Below are positions 54,451 to 63,977 of a DNA stretch of 64,000 nucleotides, piece after piece (the first letter of the stretch is position 1; every line of letters starts with the position of its first letter). The position numbers and the translations under genes are program-made. The DNA is from Oleidesulfovibrio alaskensis DSM 16109 (GTDB lineage: Bacteria > Desulfobacterota > Desulfovibrionia > Desulfovibrionales > Desulfovibrionaceae), in assembly GCF_000482745.1 (NCBI RefSeq), contig NZ_AXWQ01000004.1:310001-374000 (forward strand), given 5' to 3'. The notes under the pieces were generated by a model. That model saw nothing but the letters and a program-made list of their open reading frames with translations, made no database searches and was not told where the DNA came from.

Positions 54451-57400
54451 ATGGACTTCTTACAATTTTCCATTCGCAAGCCTGTCTCCATTCTTGTGGG
54501 GGTCATTCTCATTGCGCTTTTCGGCACACTCGGACTGCTGGGCATGCCGTACCAGCTCAGCCCCACGGTAACCGAACCCGAAATAACCGTGCGAACCACA
54601 TGGACAGGCGCCACGCCCTACGAAGTGGAACGTGATGTACTGGAAGAGCAGGAAAAAGCCCTCAAAGGGCTTACGGGGCTGCTGGTCATGGAAAGCACGG
54701 CTTCCAACGGACGGGGTGAAATCACGCTGCGCTTTGCTGTGGGAACCAACCTTGACGATGCAGTGCTGCGCGTATCCAACAAACTCGACGAAGTGCCTTC
54801 ATACCCCGACAACGTGGACCGTCCTGTCATCTCTGCCACAGGCGCCTCATCTTCGCCCATCGTCTGGATGGTGCTCAAGGCGCTGCCGGACAATCCGCGC
54901 TCGGTGGAAACATACCGCACTTTTTTTGAAGACGAGGTAAGGCAGGATCTGGAACGCGTCAAAGGCGTGGCCGAACTGATGGTTTACGGCGGCACCGAAC
55001 GTGAAATGCAGGTGATGATAGACCCTTCCCGGCTGGCCGCGCACGGTCTGACCATAAATGACCTGCGCCGCGTACTGGAAGCTGAAAACGTCAACATATC
55101 GGCAGGCAATCTGGATGTGGGGCGCCGTGCCTACCGCATCCGCACTGTGGGCAATTTTTCTTCGCCCGACGATATCGAGCAGGTTGTCATCCAGTCCACC
55201 GGACAGAACAGGATACGGGTGGGCGACGTGGCCAGAGTCAGCTTCGGGTATGCAAAGCGCACGGTGTCCATCCAGCACAACGGCGATGCCGGTATCGTAT
55301 GCGGCATCAAGGCCGAGCCGGGCGCAAACGTGCTGGACGTGACCAACGACACCGAAGCTGTCGTAAACGCTCTCAATGACGGTATTCTCAAAGAAAACGG
55401 CCTTTTCTTTGAATGGTCTTCCGACCAGCGCCCCTACATCAACGGCGCCATCGATCTGGTGAAACAGAACATCATCATAGGCGGTGTGCTGGCTGTATGC
55501 GTGCTGCTGGTGTTCCTGCAGTCGGTATCATCCACCGTCATTGTGGCCGTAGCCATACCCATATCTGTTGTCGGCACATTCATTTTCATGAATCTGTTCG
55601 GCCGCAACCTCAACGTTGTCAGTCTGGCGGGCATTTCATTCGCGGTGGGCATGCTGGTGGATAACGCCATCGTGGTGCTGGAAAACATCGACAGGCACAG
55701 AAGCATGGGCAAGTCTCCCTATAAGGCCGCCTACGAAGGCACACGCGAAGTGTGGGGGGCGGTGCTTGCATCCACGCTAACCACGGTGGCGGTGTTTCTG
55801 CCCGTGGTCTTCATAGAACAGGAAGCAGGCCAGCTTTTCAAGGACATCGCCATCGCCGTCACCTGCGCCATCATTCTGTCACTGTTTGTTTCCATATCTG
55901 TCATCCCCATGCTGGCAAACCTCTTTTTTTCCTTTGCCCGCAAAAAAGGCCCCAGAAAAGGCATAGCAGCCGTCAATGCCGCAGGCAGAGGTTTTTCCGC
56001 TGTCATGATGGGCATTGTGCGCATGGCCCTGCGCAATGCGCTGACCAAATCGGTAACTATTCTGCTGCTTACAACCCTCTCGGTAGGGTCGGCAGTGCTC
56101 TTTTTTCCCAAAATGGAATACCTGCCGCAAGGCAACAGAAACCTTGTGCTTTCCATTCTCATACCGCCTCCCGGCCTTTCCATGGAAGAACGGCAGGACA
56201 TCGGCCAGTACATCTACGCGCAGGCACAGCCCCATGTGCAGCAGGACACGGGAGGCATTCCCGCCATCGACAACCTGTTTTACGTGGGTGCGCCTGATTT
56301 CATGATGTTCGGTGCCACCAGCATGTACGAACAACGCGCCGGCGAGCTGGTGCCGTTGTTCAGCCGCATCATGAATTCTATTCCGGGCATGTTCGGCGTC
56401 AGCCTGCAGGCGGGTATTTTTCAGACTTCGCTGGGTAAGGGCAGAACCATTGAAGTGGACCTGCGGGCCGCAGACCTTGACCAGCTGGTGGCCGGTGCGG
56501 GGGCGCTTTTCGGCACGCTGATGGCCGAAATTCCCGGCGCCCAGATACGCCCGCTGCCTTCGCTGGAGCTGCTGTTTCCCGAAGTGCGCCTGATCCCCGA
56601 CCGCGAACGGCTGCGTGCCGCTGGCATGAGTGCCGAAGATCTGGGCATTGCCGTAGACGTGCTGATGGACGGCAGAAAAATCAGCGAGTTCAAAGAAGAA
56701 GGCAAAAAGAAAATCGACCTTGTGCTCAAAACCGATGATACGGCGCTGAGCACCCCGGAGGCCGTATACAAAGCGCTGGTGGCAACACCGGCCGGCGGTA
56801 CGGTGCCGGTTTCTTCACTGGCGCTGCTGGAACGTACCTACGGCATAACCCAGATACGGCATCTGGAACGCCAGCGTACCGTCACCCTGCAGGTGACGCC
56901 CCCGAAAGACGTACCGTTGCAGCAGGCCATGGAACAGATAGAAAACGACATCATTCCTAAACTGGAAAAAGGCCCCCTTGCCGGAATCAAATCGTCCATA
57001 TCCGGTGCTGCAGACAAACTGACCCAGACCCGCAACGCCCTGCAATGGAACTTTCTGCTGGCGCTGGTTATCACCTACCTGCTGATGGCGGCTCTTTTCG
57101 GCAACTTTGTCTACCCGCTGCTCATCATGTTCACTGTTCCGCTGGCCGCAGCCGGCGGTATCATCGGGCTGCGTCTTGAAAACCTGCTGGTAGCCCCGCA
57201 ACCCATGGACGTACTGACCATGCTCGGATTCATCATTCTTATCGGGGTGGTGGTCAACAACGCCATTCTCATCGTCCATCAGTCGCTGAACAATATCCGC
57301 GAACTGGGCATGGACCCGCAGCAGGCCATACGCGAATCCGTACGCACCCGCCTGCGGCCCATTTTCATGAGCGCGACCACCTCGCTTTTCGGCATGCTGC

Positions 57401-57561
57401 CGCTGGTGGTTGCGCCCGGCCCCGGGTCCGAACTCTACCGCGGTCTGGGTGCCGTAGTGCTGGGCGGGCTTGCCATTTCCACTCTGTTCACCGTGTTCGT
57501 GGTGCCTGCCCTGCTTTCTTTCTTCATCGGCATGGAAAAAACACCACCGAGGTACGAATAG
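54451..57561 (+). CDS. RND-family efflux transporter (AcrB/HAE-type) without adaptor gene
   Basis: A 1036-residue inner-membrane pump with the two-fold RND layout: an N-terminal helix (IRKPVSILVGVILIALFG), two large periplasmic loops, and twelve transmembrane segments. TM4 reads GMLVDNAIVVLENIDRH, so one Asp of the usual proton-relay pair is Asn, and the TM10 position of the relay Lys reads VVNNAIL, a pattern shared by a subset of RND pumps. The membrane-fusion and outer-membrane partners normally next to such genes are absent on both sides. The ATG at 54451 starts at the first helix; the upstream open frame is not similar to pumps. Confidence 0.93.
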   Translation: MDFLQFSIRKPVSILVGVILIALFGTLGLLGMPYQLSPTVTEPEITVRTTWTGATPYEVERDVLEEQEKALKGLTGLLVMESTASNGRGEITLRFAVGTNLDDAVLRVSNKLDEVPSYPDNVDRPVISATGASSSPIVWMVLKALPDNPRSVETYRTFFEDEVRQDLERVKGVAELMVYGGTEREMQVMIDPSRLAAHGLTINDLRRVLEAENVNISAGNLDVGRRAYRIRTVGNFSSPDDIEQVVIQSTGQNRIRVGDVARVSFGYAKRTVSIQHNGDAGIVCGIKAEPGANVLDVTNDTEAVVNALNDGILKENGLFFEWSSDQRPYINGAIDLVKQNIIIGGVLAVCVLLVFLQSVSSTVIVAVAIPISVVGTFIFMNLFGRNLNVVSLAGISFAVGMLVDNAIVVLENIDRHRSMGKSPYKAAYEGTREVWGAVLASTLTTVAVFLPVVFIEQEAGQLFKDIAIAVTCAIILSLFVSISVIPMLANLFFSFARKKGPRKGIAAVNAAGRGFSAVMMGIVRMALRNALTKSVTILLLTTLSVGSAVLFFPKMEYLPQGNRNLVLSILIPPPGLSMEERQDIGQYIYAQAQPHVQQDTGGIPAIDNLFYVGAPDFMMFGATSMYEQRAGELVPLFSRIMNSIPGMFGVSLQAGIFQTSLGKGRTIEVDLRAADLDQLVAGAGALFGTLMAEIPGAQIRPLPSLELLFPEVRLIPDRERLRAAGMSAEDLGIAVDVLMDGRKISEFKEEGKKKIDLVLKTDDTALSTPEAVYKALVATPAGGTVPVSSLALLERTYGITQIRHLERQRTVTLQVTPPKDVPLQQAMEQIENDIIPKLEKGPLAGIKSSISGAADKLTQTRNALQWNFLLALVITYLLMAALFGNFVYPLLIMFTVPLAAAGGIIGLRLENLLVAPQPMDVLTMLGFIILIGVVVNNAILIVHQSLNNIRELGMDPQQAIRESVRTRLRPIFMSATTSLFGMLPLVVAPGPGSELYRGLGAVVLGGLAISTLFTVFVVPALLSFFIGMEKTPPRYE

Positions 57562-57686
57562 CACGAAAACAGCCTCAACCCGTTTTTCCCGTACAGCAGC
57601 TCTAAAGAAAATCTGCCGGCTGCCGATTGCATAGGGTGTGGTAAAGCGCGTAACAGTCCGCACACGGACTACTGCGGAGTACACTC

Positions 57687-58103
57687 ATGCTCGATTATTA
57701 CCGTTTTAAACAGGTTCATGAACTGTATCTGAAAGGCCGCCCCGAAGAGGCGAAAAGCCTGCTGCAGGAACTGCAGACCAGCTATGTGGCGGCATGTGAC
57801 GAAAACACGATGCTGAAAGCTCAGGTGCAGGAATACGAAGATATTTTATATATTTCTAAAAATCTCGTATTTGACGGTGCCAGCTACTGGCTGCAGACAG
57901 GCAGTATACGGCAGGGGCCGTTCTGCCCGGAATGTTATAACAAGGACGGCCTGCTGGTCAGGCTGGCCGAACAGGGCGGAGAGTGGCGCTGCCACCAGTG
58001 CGCATCAAATTTCGGCTACGAACGCACACTGAACCGCCAGCCGGAACGACCCGCCGTTGCGATGAGCCAGCGTATCGCCAAGGTCATTCCGTTGTACAAA
58101 TAG
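57687..58103 (+). CDS. Coiled-coil and zinc-ribbon protein
   Basis: A 138-residue protein. The first 60 residues are helical (KGRPEEAKSLLQELQTSYVAACDENTMLKAQVQEYEDIL), followed by a zinc ribbon with CPEC (about 80-83) and CHQC (about 104-107) and a basic tail. It resembles hypothetical zinc-ribbon proteins of sulfate reducers and of phage neighbourhoods. Function unknown. Confidence 0.82.
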   Translation: MLDYYRFKQVHELYLKGRPEEAKSLLQELQTSYVAACDENTMLKAQVQEYEDILYISKNLVFDGASYWLQTGSIRQGPFCPECYNKDGLLVRLAEQGGEWRCHQCASNFGYERTLNRQPERPAVAMSQRIAKVIPLYK

Positions 58104-58154
58104 GCTCGGATTGCGGGAGGGGATGATGACGACCATCAACCCGGGGGATCGCAT

Positions 58155-58238
58155 ATGTCATTCGAGCGCCTGTATATCGCCACAGGCTTGTTCTCCATAC
58201 TGGCACTGGTATCTCTTGCCTGCAAGGTATGGGGATGA
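58155..58238 (+). CDS. 27-residue single-helix membrane peptide
   Basis: A short frame with MSFERLY, one hydrophobic helix (IATGLFSILALVSLAC) and KVWG at the end. GGGGGA lies six bases before the ATG and a strong terminator begins 12 bases after the stop. An overlapping frame starting at 58123 after GGGAGG is a competing possibility. It may be co-transcribed with the zinc-ribbon gene. Confidence 0.45.
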   Translation: MSFERLYIATGLFSILALVSLACKVWG

Positions 58239-58250
58239 CCCGAAGTCCCG

Positions 58251-58278
58251 ACCGCCCGCTTTGCGGGCGGTTTTCTTT
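58251..58278 (+). terminator. Terminator after the small membrane peptide
   Basis: ACCGCCCGC-TTT-GCGGGCGGT followed by TTTCTTT. Confidence 0.92.
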
Positions 58279-58377
58279 GTACAAGGCTAAAGCCGCCGCA
58301 GCTTCAGCCGATATGATTGTCAGTAACGGCCGCTCTTCTCTCCCCCTTGCGGGCGGCACGGCAACAGGCTGACCATC

Positions 58378-59565
58378 ATGAATGAATCTACGGCGCGTAC
58401 GGCGCCTGCATTTTCCGCTTCTTCCGGCAACGGGTTTGCGGCGCTGGCCGTTTCTGCCAGCACCGGTGTTCTGTCGCTGGACAAAGCCTCGCTGCGCAGC
58501 TGCGGCATACGCACAGTGCACACGTTCAGTTCCGGTGTGCAGGCCGCGCAGTGGCTGGATACCGAAAGCACACGGCACAGTCAGACCCACTGGGCCGGTG
58601 TAGATGTCATCCTGTGTGACGACACCCTGCAGGATATGTCCGGTCTTGAATTCAACGCCATACTGTCAAGACACCCCCTGCTGCAACGTATCCCTGTCAT
58701 TCTGCTCAGCGCCTCCGCCACGCGGGCATCGGTTGCCCGGGCACTGCAAAGCGGCTGCTGCGGCATGCTGCTGCGGCCCTATACCATGGAACGCTTTGCA
58801 GCCCAGATGCAGCGTGCCCGTACCATCATGCGCAGAAACACCGCCGCCGCCCTGCTGATGCACACAGGCGAACAGACGCTGGACAAAAAACAGTTCGACG
58901 AAGCGCTGGCCGCATTTACCAGCGTACTGACGGCGCGCGGCGAACCGGATGATGAGTATTTTGCCAGAGGCATGGAATACCTTTCCGAACAAAGGTACGA
59001 CGCGGCACTGAAAGCTTTCGGCCATGCCGCCCGCATCAACATGCTGCACGCCGAAGCCCTGAACGGAATGGCCCGCTGCTGGAAAGCCAAGGGTAATACC
59101 GATAACTATCTGCGGTGTCTCAAACTTGCCGGAGAAGCCCACCTGCGATGTGAACGGTTCCGCGAAGCCCGCACGGTATTTGCCGAACTGATGCAGGTGA
59201 GCGGCACAGAAGCCAACCCTATGCTCCAGAGTGCCGCGGCACTGGTGCGTGAGGGCAGGCTGTCAGTGGCCGCGGGGGCGTTTCTGCACGGTTCGCTGCT
59301 ATCGCCCGAAATCCCGCTGCACGAAAGCGTGGCAAGGGCCTGTCAGTTCACTTCGTGCCCGCAAAGCGCCATGGAACAGATATGCTGCGCCATTGAAACC
59401 ATTGCAGGGCCTTCGCGTGCAGAACCGCTGCGTAAAAGGCTGCTGGCGCCCGCTCCGCAGCGGCACGACTCCGCGCCCCGCAGCGAAAGCCACTTTCCCC
59501 GCCTGGAAGAAATTGTGGCAGTGGCACGGCACACCATACGCCTGTACAGGCAGTCCGCGGCCTAG
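58378..59565 (+). CDS. Receiver-TPR response regulator
   Basis: A 395-residue protein with an N-terminal receiver domain (phospho-Asp in VILCDDTLQDMSG; the usual Lys near the end is Arg in LLRPYT) and a C-terminal half of TPR repeats (EYFARGMEYLSEQRYDAALKAFGHAARIN...). It lacks a DNA-binding domain and probably signals by protein interaction. No kinase gene is adjacent. Confidence 0.88.
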   Translation: MNESTARTAPAFSASSGNGFAALAVSASTGVLSLDKASLRSCGIRTVHTFSSGVQAAQWLDTESTRHSQTHWAGVDVILCDDTLQDMSGLEFNAILSRHPLLQRIPVILLSASATRASVARALQSGCCGMLLRPYTMERFAAQMQRARTIMRRNTAAALLMHTGEQTLDKKQFDEALAAFTSVLTARGEPDDEYFARGMEYLSEQRYDAALKAFGHAARINMLHAEALNGMARCWKAKGNTDNYLRCLKLAGEAHLRCERFREARTVFAELMQVSGTEANPMLQSAAALVREGRLSVAAGAFLHGSLLSPEIPLHESVARACQFTSCPQSAMEQICCAIETIAGPSRAEPLRKRLLAPAPQRHDSAPRSESHFPRLEEIVAVARHTIRLYRQSAA

Positions 59566-59575
59566 GCCCCATAGC

Positions 59576-59604
59576 AAAAGACGCCGACCCTCAGGGCCGG
59601 CGCC
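59576..59604 (-). terminator. Terminator of the phoB-pstB-phoU operon
   Basis: On the minus strand an 11-bp stem with two G-U pairs, GGCGCCGGCCC/GGGTCGGCGTC, loop TGA, followed by TTTTGC. Confidence 0.7.
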
Positions 59605-59664
59605 TTCATAACCTCACCGGGCCGTTAGGAATGCGCTCTGCGCATCCCGTCTGTATGGCTGCGA

Positions 59665-60330
59665 TTACTCAAAAAACCGGTGCTTGATGTTCTGGCCGTC
59701 CACAATAAACACAACGGCTTCGGCAATATTGGTGGAAAGATCGCCCACGCGTTCCAGCGCACGCGAAACAAGAATGGTATGCACAGCCCGTTCAACCGCG
59801 GGGCTTTCTTTCGACATATAATCCATAAGCGCCTTGAGCAGGTCGACCTCCAGCGCGTTGCACTTCAGATCCATCCTGCACACTTCAAAAGCCGTCTCAA
59901 CGTTGCTGTCACGGAAACACGCCAGCGCATGGGCAAACATGTTTCCCGCCACATCGGCAAGCTCTGTCAGCTTCTCACTGAACGGCAACGGCGGGCGCGA
60001 TGCCAGAAACATTGCCTTTTCCGCTATATTCACGGCTTCATCGCCTACACGCTCCAGATTGATGCTGACCCGCTGTATACCCACCACAGTCCGCAGGTCC
60101 ACAGCCATGGGCTGTTCCAGCGCAAGCAGTTTCAGGCTCAGATCATCAATCTCGCATTCCATCATATTGATATCGCGGTCATGATCAATGACATACTGCG
60201 CCAGCTCATAATCGCGCTGGTGAAGCGCCTTGACGGCAGTTTCGAGGTTCCGCTGGGTATATGCCGCCATCTCAAGCAGCTTGACGCGCAGAGTGGCCAG
60301 TTCCTGATGAAAATGTGTTGCCTTGGGCAT
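59665..60330 (-). CDS. phoU: Phosphate-signalling protein PhoU
   Basis: A 221-residue helical protein with two PhoU repeats (LERVGDEAVNIAEKA and LERVGDLSTNIAEAV are the metal-binding motifs of each). PhoU links the Pst transporter to Pho regulon shut-off. AGGAG precedes the start by six bases. It follows pstB by 12 bases. Confidence 0.97.
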   Translation of the reverse strand: MPKATHFHQELATLRVKLLEMAAYTQRNLETAVKALHQRDYELAQYVIDHDRDINMMECEIDDLSLKLLALEQPMAVDLRTVVGIQRVSINLERVGDEAVNIAEKAMFLASRPPLPFSEKLTELADVAGNMFAHALACFRDSNVETAFEVCRMDLKCNALEVDLLKALMDYMSKESPAVERAVHTILVSRALERVGDLSTNIAEAVVFIVDGQNIKHRFFE

Positions 60331-60342
60331 AAGGTGCTCCTG

Positions 60343-61104
60343 CTAGCCGAAGCGCCCGGTTATGTAGTCTTCGGTCTGTTTGTTGCCGGGCCGCGTAAAC
60401 ATCACTTCGGTGTCGCCCGTTTCGATGAGACGGCCCATGTAGAAAAACGCGGTCACATCTGACACGCGCGCTGCCTGCTGCATGCTGTGGGTCACAATAA
60501 TTATCGTGTACTTCTGCTTGAGCGTGTGAATAAGCTCTTCGATTTTCTGCGTGGCTATGGGATCAAGAGCGGATGCAGGCTCGTCCATAAGCAGCACTTC
60601 CGGTTCCACGGCAAGCGCACGGGCAATACACAACCGCTGCTGCTGCCCGCCGGAAAGTCCCAGTGCCGAATCATGCAGCCTGTCTTTCACTTCATCCCAT
60701 AGCGCCGCATGGCGCAGGCTTTCTTCCACCTTATCTTCAAGACAGTTTTTATCTTTAACCCCGTTCACCCGCAGACCGTAGGCCACATTTTCGTAAATGG
60801 ACTTGGGAAAGGGATTGGGTTTCTGAAACACCATGCCCACACGCCGACGCAATTCCACCACATCAACCTGCGGATCATAAATATTGTCATTATCGAGGCA
60901 TATCTCACCCTCGACCCGCGAAATGGGAATAAGATCATTCATCCTGTTAAGACAGCGCAGGAACGTGCTTTTGCCACAACCGGAAGGCCCTATGAGCGCC
61001 GTCACCTGATTGTTGCTGAATTCCAGACTGATGTCGTGCAGGGCCTGAAAATCTCCGTAAAAGAAGTCCAGTCCCTTCGAATGCATCTTTGTCAAGCTTG
61101 CCAT
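60343..61104 (-). CDS. pstB: Phosphate ABC transporter ATPase PstB
   Basis: A 253-residue ABC ATPase with Walker A GPSGCGKST, Q-loop FQKPNPFPKSI, signature LSGGQQQR, and Walker B VLLMDEPASALD; the FQKPNPFP motif is specific to PstB. It energises phosphate import, but pstS, pstC and pstA are not in the window. The start MASLTKM at 61104 is the one matching the family. Confidence 0.97.
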   Translation of the reverse strand: MASLTKMHSKGLDFFYGDFQALHDISLEFSNNQVTALIGPSGCGKSTFLRCLNRMNDLIPISRVEGEICLDNDNIYDPQVDVVELRRRVGMVFQKPNPFPKSIYENVAYGLRVNGVKDKNCLEDKVEESLRHAALWDEVKDRLHDSALGLSGGQQQRLCIARALAVEPEVLLMDEPASALDPIATQKIEELIHTLKQKYTIIIVTHSMQQAARVSDVTAFFYMGRLIETGDTEVMFTRPGNKQTEDYITGRFG

Positions 61105-61123
61105 GTGCTTACCGTCACTCCGG

Positions 61124-61813
61124 TTATTCTCTGAAGCGATACCCAACGCCGCGTATGGTTTCGATATACCCGGCATAGTCGCCTATTTTCTGGCGCAGCC
61201 TGCGCACGTGGGTATCCACAGTGCGGGCATAACCTTCAAATTCATATCCCCAGACCGTGTTCAGCAGCTGGTCGCGGGTCCGCACGCGTCCCCTGTTGCG
61301 TACCAGCTCGAAAAGCAGCTTGAACTCGGTGGCGGTCAGGGTCACCTCATCGCCGTCAATCTCCACCCGGTGGGCTTCGGTATCCAGACTCAGCCCGTTC
61401 ACCCGCCAGCGGGTCCGTTCTTCCTGCTCGGTAAACGGCGCCCCGCGCTTAAGCACCGCCTTGATGCGCAGCACAAGCTCGCGGGGACTGAACGGCTTGA
61501 CGACATAATCATCAGCGCCCAGCTCCAACCCTACGATGCGGTCTACCTCTTCGCCCCGCGCCGTCAGCATAATAACGGGCGTTTCCTGTGTTTCAGGCAT
61601 TCTTTTCAGATCCTTGCAGACATCAAGTCCGCTCATGCCGGGCAACATCAGGTCCAGCACCACAAGATCCGGTTTCTCACGCATCGCCAGCTCCAGTCCG
61701 GTTTTTCCGTCCATGGCGGAAAACACCTCGAAGCCTGCGGACTCCAGCGTAAATGTGAGCAGCTGGAGGATATCCCCGTCGTCCTCGACGACGAGCAAGC
61801 GATCCTTCGCCAT
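61124..61813 (-). CDS. phoB: OmpR-type response regulator, PhoB
   Basis: A 229-residue regulator with a receiver (VVEDDGD, phospho-Asp in VVLDLMLPGMSG, KPFSPREL) and a winged helix (LTATEFKLLFELVRNRGRVRTRDQLLNTVWGYEFEGYARTVDTHVRRLRQKIG). PhoB identity rests on the pstB-phoU neighbours. GGAGG lies ten bases before the ATG at 61813. No phoR is present in the window. Confidence 0.93.
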   Translation of the reverse strand: MAKDRLLVVEDDGDILQLLTFTLESAGFEVFSAMDGKTGLELAMREKPDLVVLDLMLPGMSGLDVCKDLKRMPETQETPVIMLTARGEEVDRIVGLELGADDYVVKPFSPRELVLRIKAVLKRGAPFTEQEERTRWRVNGLSLDTEAHRVEIDGDEVTLTATEFKLLFELVRNRGRVRTRDQLLNTVWGYEFEGYARTVDTHVRRLRQKIGDYAGYIETIRGVGYRFRE

Positions 61814-61883
61814 ATCGTTCAAGCCTCCGGTTAGTTACGGAATGCCTTACAACATCCCAGAGTGACAACTTGATGGGCACATG

Positions 61884-61969
61884 GTTACAATCACGTTACG
61901 CCGGAGCAGCATACTGCAATGATTGTATAAAAATATTTTATTCTTGCACGACGGTAACATGTTGTAACA
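61884..61969 (-). promoter_or_regulatory. Candidate Pho boxes upstream of phoB
   Basis: GTTAC repeats 11 bases apart at 61884-61899 and GTAAC repeats 10 bases apart at 61954-61968. Direct repeats of this period resemble PhoB binding sites, and the location 70-155 bases upstream of phoB fits autoregulation. Confidence 0.45.
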
Positions 61970-61992
61970 AACAACCGGCCCTGCCCGCCATG

Positions 61993-62037
61993 AAAAACGA
62001 CAGCCGCTCCGGAGTACCCGAAGCGGCTGTCGTTTTT
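61993..62037. terminator. Terminator of the DEDDy exonuclease gene
   Basis: A 16-bp perfect stem AAAAACGACAGCCGCT/AGCGGCTGTCGTTTTT with a 13-base loop; T-runs on both strands, used mainly by the minus-strand gene. Confidence 0.92.
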
Positions 62038-62064
62038 CGTGCGCAGTACGAAAACAGAATATCG

Positions 62065-62670
62065 TTAAAATGAAACAAGTCCCAGTTCGCGCATCCGCAG
62101 GTGGATTTCGCGGCTTACCCAGGCATCTGTGGCGGCATAACTTATCTGTTGCCTGGACAGTTCCAGATTACTCCAGTTTGAACACTGGGCAGCTTTGGAA
62201 ATGCGAAATTCAAGCAGATTTGCCGCAAGGTTACGCAATCCGTGAGTTTCCATGCCCAGTTCACGCGCCACCTCGCCCAGATCGACCACTGCGGCGTCTT
62301 CAAAACAGGCCAGTTTTTTCAAATCCTTGATGTCGTCACGCACCGCAACACCGGTCTTCACGATATGCGGAGACGACAATACGTCCTGTATGCCTTCACT
62401 GAAGGCCACCCAACCAAGATGGATAAGATAGACCATATCCCGCGCCGCAAACTGGATAAGCGAAGGCAGATTCATCTTGCCCTTGCGGAACGTGGGACGG
62501 GTCTCTGTGTCAAATCCGATCAATTCTTCAGAATGCAGCGCCCGCAGCGCCGCTTCCAGCTCGTCTTCTGTACGCACAAGCGTAACAGGACCGGTATACC
62601 GCCGGAGAGGCAGTGAATTGATCTCATCCTTACTGAATTTTTTTGTATACTTTTCTGGAATATTCTTCAT
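62065..62670 (-). CDS. DEDDy 3'-5' exonuclease (RNase D-like)
   Basis: A 201-residue protein consisting of a single DEDDy exonuclease domain: ExoI GFDTETRP, ExoII HIVKTGVAVRDDIKDL, ExoIII YAATDAW with the catalytic Tyr and Asp. No HRDC domain is present, unlike full RNase D. It probably trims tRNA or small RNA 3' ends. The ATG at 62670 begins MKNIPEKY. Confidence 0.93.
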   Translation of the reverse strand: MKNIPEKYTKKFSKDEINSLPLRRYTGPVTLVRTEDELEAALRALHSEELIGFDTETRPTFRKGKMNLPSLIQFAARDMVYLIHLGWVAFSEGIQDVLSSPHIVKTGVAVRDDIKDLKKLACFEDAAVVDLGEVARELGMETHGLRNLAANLLEFRISKAAQCSNWSNLELSRQQISYAATDAWVSREIHLRMRELGLVSF

Positions 62671-62768
62671 TGAGCAGGGTCCGGTAAGTCGTGGCCGGAA
62701 GAAGCCGGCGGCGTTCTAATACATGAAGCGCCCCCCTTCCGTAAACCCCCGGATGCCACAAACTGCGG

Positions 62769-63977
62769 CTACATACGCGCCACAACCAAAAAAACAGCAT
62801 GCAAAGAAGCTGCAACCGCGGAAAAAACAGCCCGTGCCGTGTCTGGCCGCATGCCTGCCAAAGTCAGCTGCATTGCTGCTGGACGGCACACTGCCGTACA
62901 GTCGCGGCACAGTGTGCACGAAATTTCCGGCCGGCCTCTTTGCAGCGCTGCAGGAGTAATGGCGGAATAGCGGCACACCCGCATGCATGCGCCGCACTGC
63001 GTGCACCCCTGCCCCACGCGCATGCGCCACGGCGAAATCCGGCCCGCCAGAGCCGCCACCATACCAAGCGGACACCACACCGAGCAGTGCACCATACGCC
63101 CGGCCCGGCGGCTGAAATAAACCATCACCCCCACGCTGCACAGTCCGAAAAAAAACGCCGCCGTCGCTGCAGTAAAAGAAGAAGCCCCTGCCATGCGCAG
63201 CAGCACCGCACCGCCGAACACAACACCGGCAAGCATCCCGCGGTACAGCACACGGGCCCTGCGCGATACCGGCGCCTGAGCCCCCTGTGCCAAACGGCTG
63301 CACCGGTCATCCCACGCCCCCACATAGCAAAGATGGCTGCACCACGCAGGCCCCAGCAGCAATACCGAAACACCGAACAACCCCAGCATGAAAAAGCCGT
63401 CGCCTCTGAATAACGGTGCCGCTACAATCAGCGCAGGCACCGGCAGATGCAGATTGCCCGTCATAAGCAGCATGTCGGCCCCCAGCAGTCCCAACGCCAG
63501 CTGACCGAAAAACACCGCAGAAAACAACGCCCATATCCGCGGGCGCACAACCCGCGAAGAAGCAGGGGCATACAGCAGACGGGCAACCCATGCGGCATAT
63601 ACCGAAGCCGCCAGCATCTGCACCCATCCGGCCCCCGGCCAGAAACGGTCGGCCAGCAGCGGCATAACCGAGGCGGCCCTGTGCCGTACCGCCCACAGCA
63701 GCGCAAAAGCCATCAGGCAGGCCGCAACCTGCAGTCCCGCCGTCTGCCGGTGACGGCTGTACCGGCGGGCCGCGGCCTTGCCCAGCAGAAGCAGCATGGC
63801 CCCGCCGGTGAAAGCTATGACCGCACCCATGATGACCGCGGGTCGCACCCAGTCCGCACCGTCTGCAATGCGCCCCTGAACAAGCAGGGAAGCCGTATGC
63901 GCCCAGCTGTAGCCCGCGCCGGTCAGCAACACCGCCCCTGCAGCACGCAGCCAGGCACTGCGCAGCCACAGCAGCAT
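62769..63977 (-). CDS. Polyferredoxin-type membrane protein (NapH/NosR-like 4Fe-4S), possibly partial
   Basis: A 402-residue protein with about eight hydrophobic segments. It carries two conserved Cys pairs in transmembrane-flanking loops (GPAWCSHLCYVGAWDD and HCSVWCPLGM) and two classical 4Fe-4S motifs, CTQCGACMRVC and CTLCRDCTAVC. This is the NapH/NosR/CcoG-like plan for electron transfer between quinol and periplasmic or cytoplasmic partners. The frame continues open without a stop to 64000 (residues AALAAAA), so the true start may lie beyond the window. Unlike NapH, the partner genes are not visible. Confidence 0.88.
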   Translation of the reverse strand: MLLWLRSAWLRAAGAVLLTGAGYSWAHTASLLVQGRIADGADWVRPAVIMGAVIAFTGGAMLLLLGKAAARRYSRHRQTAGLQVAACLMAFALLWAVRHRAASVMPLLADRFWPGAGWVQMLAASVYAAWVARLLYAPASSRVVRPRIWALFSAVFFGQLALGLLGADMLLMTGNLHLPVPALIVAAPLFRGDGFFMLGLFGVSVLLLGPAWCSHLCYVGAWDDRCSRLAQGAQAPVSRRARVLYRGMLAGVVFGGAVLLRMAGASSFTAATAAFFFGLCSVGVMVYFSRRAGRMVHCSVWCPLGMVAALAGRISPWRMRVGQGCTQCGACMRVCRYSAITPAALQRGRPEISCTLCRDCTAVCRPAAMQLTLAGMRPDTARAVFSAVAASLHAVFLVVARM

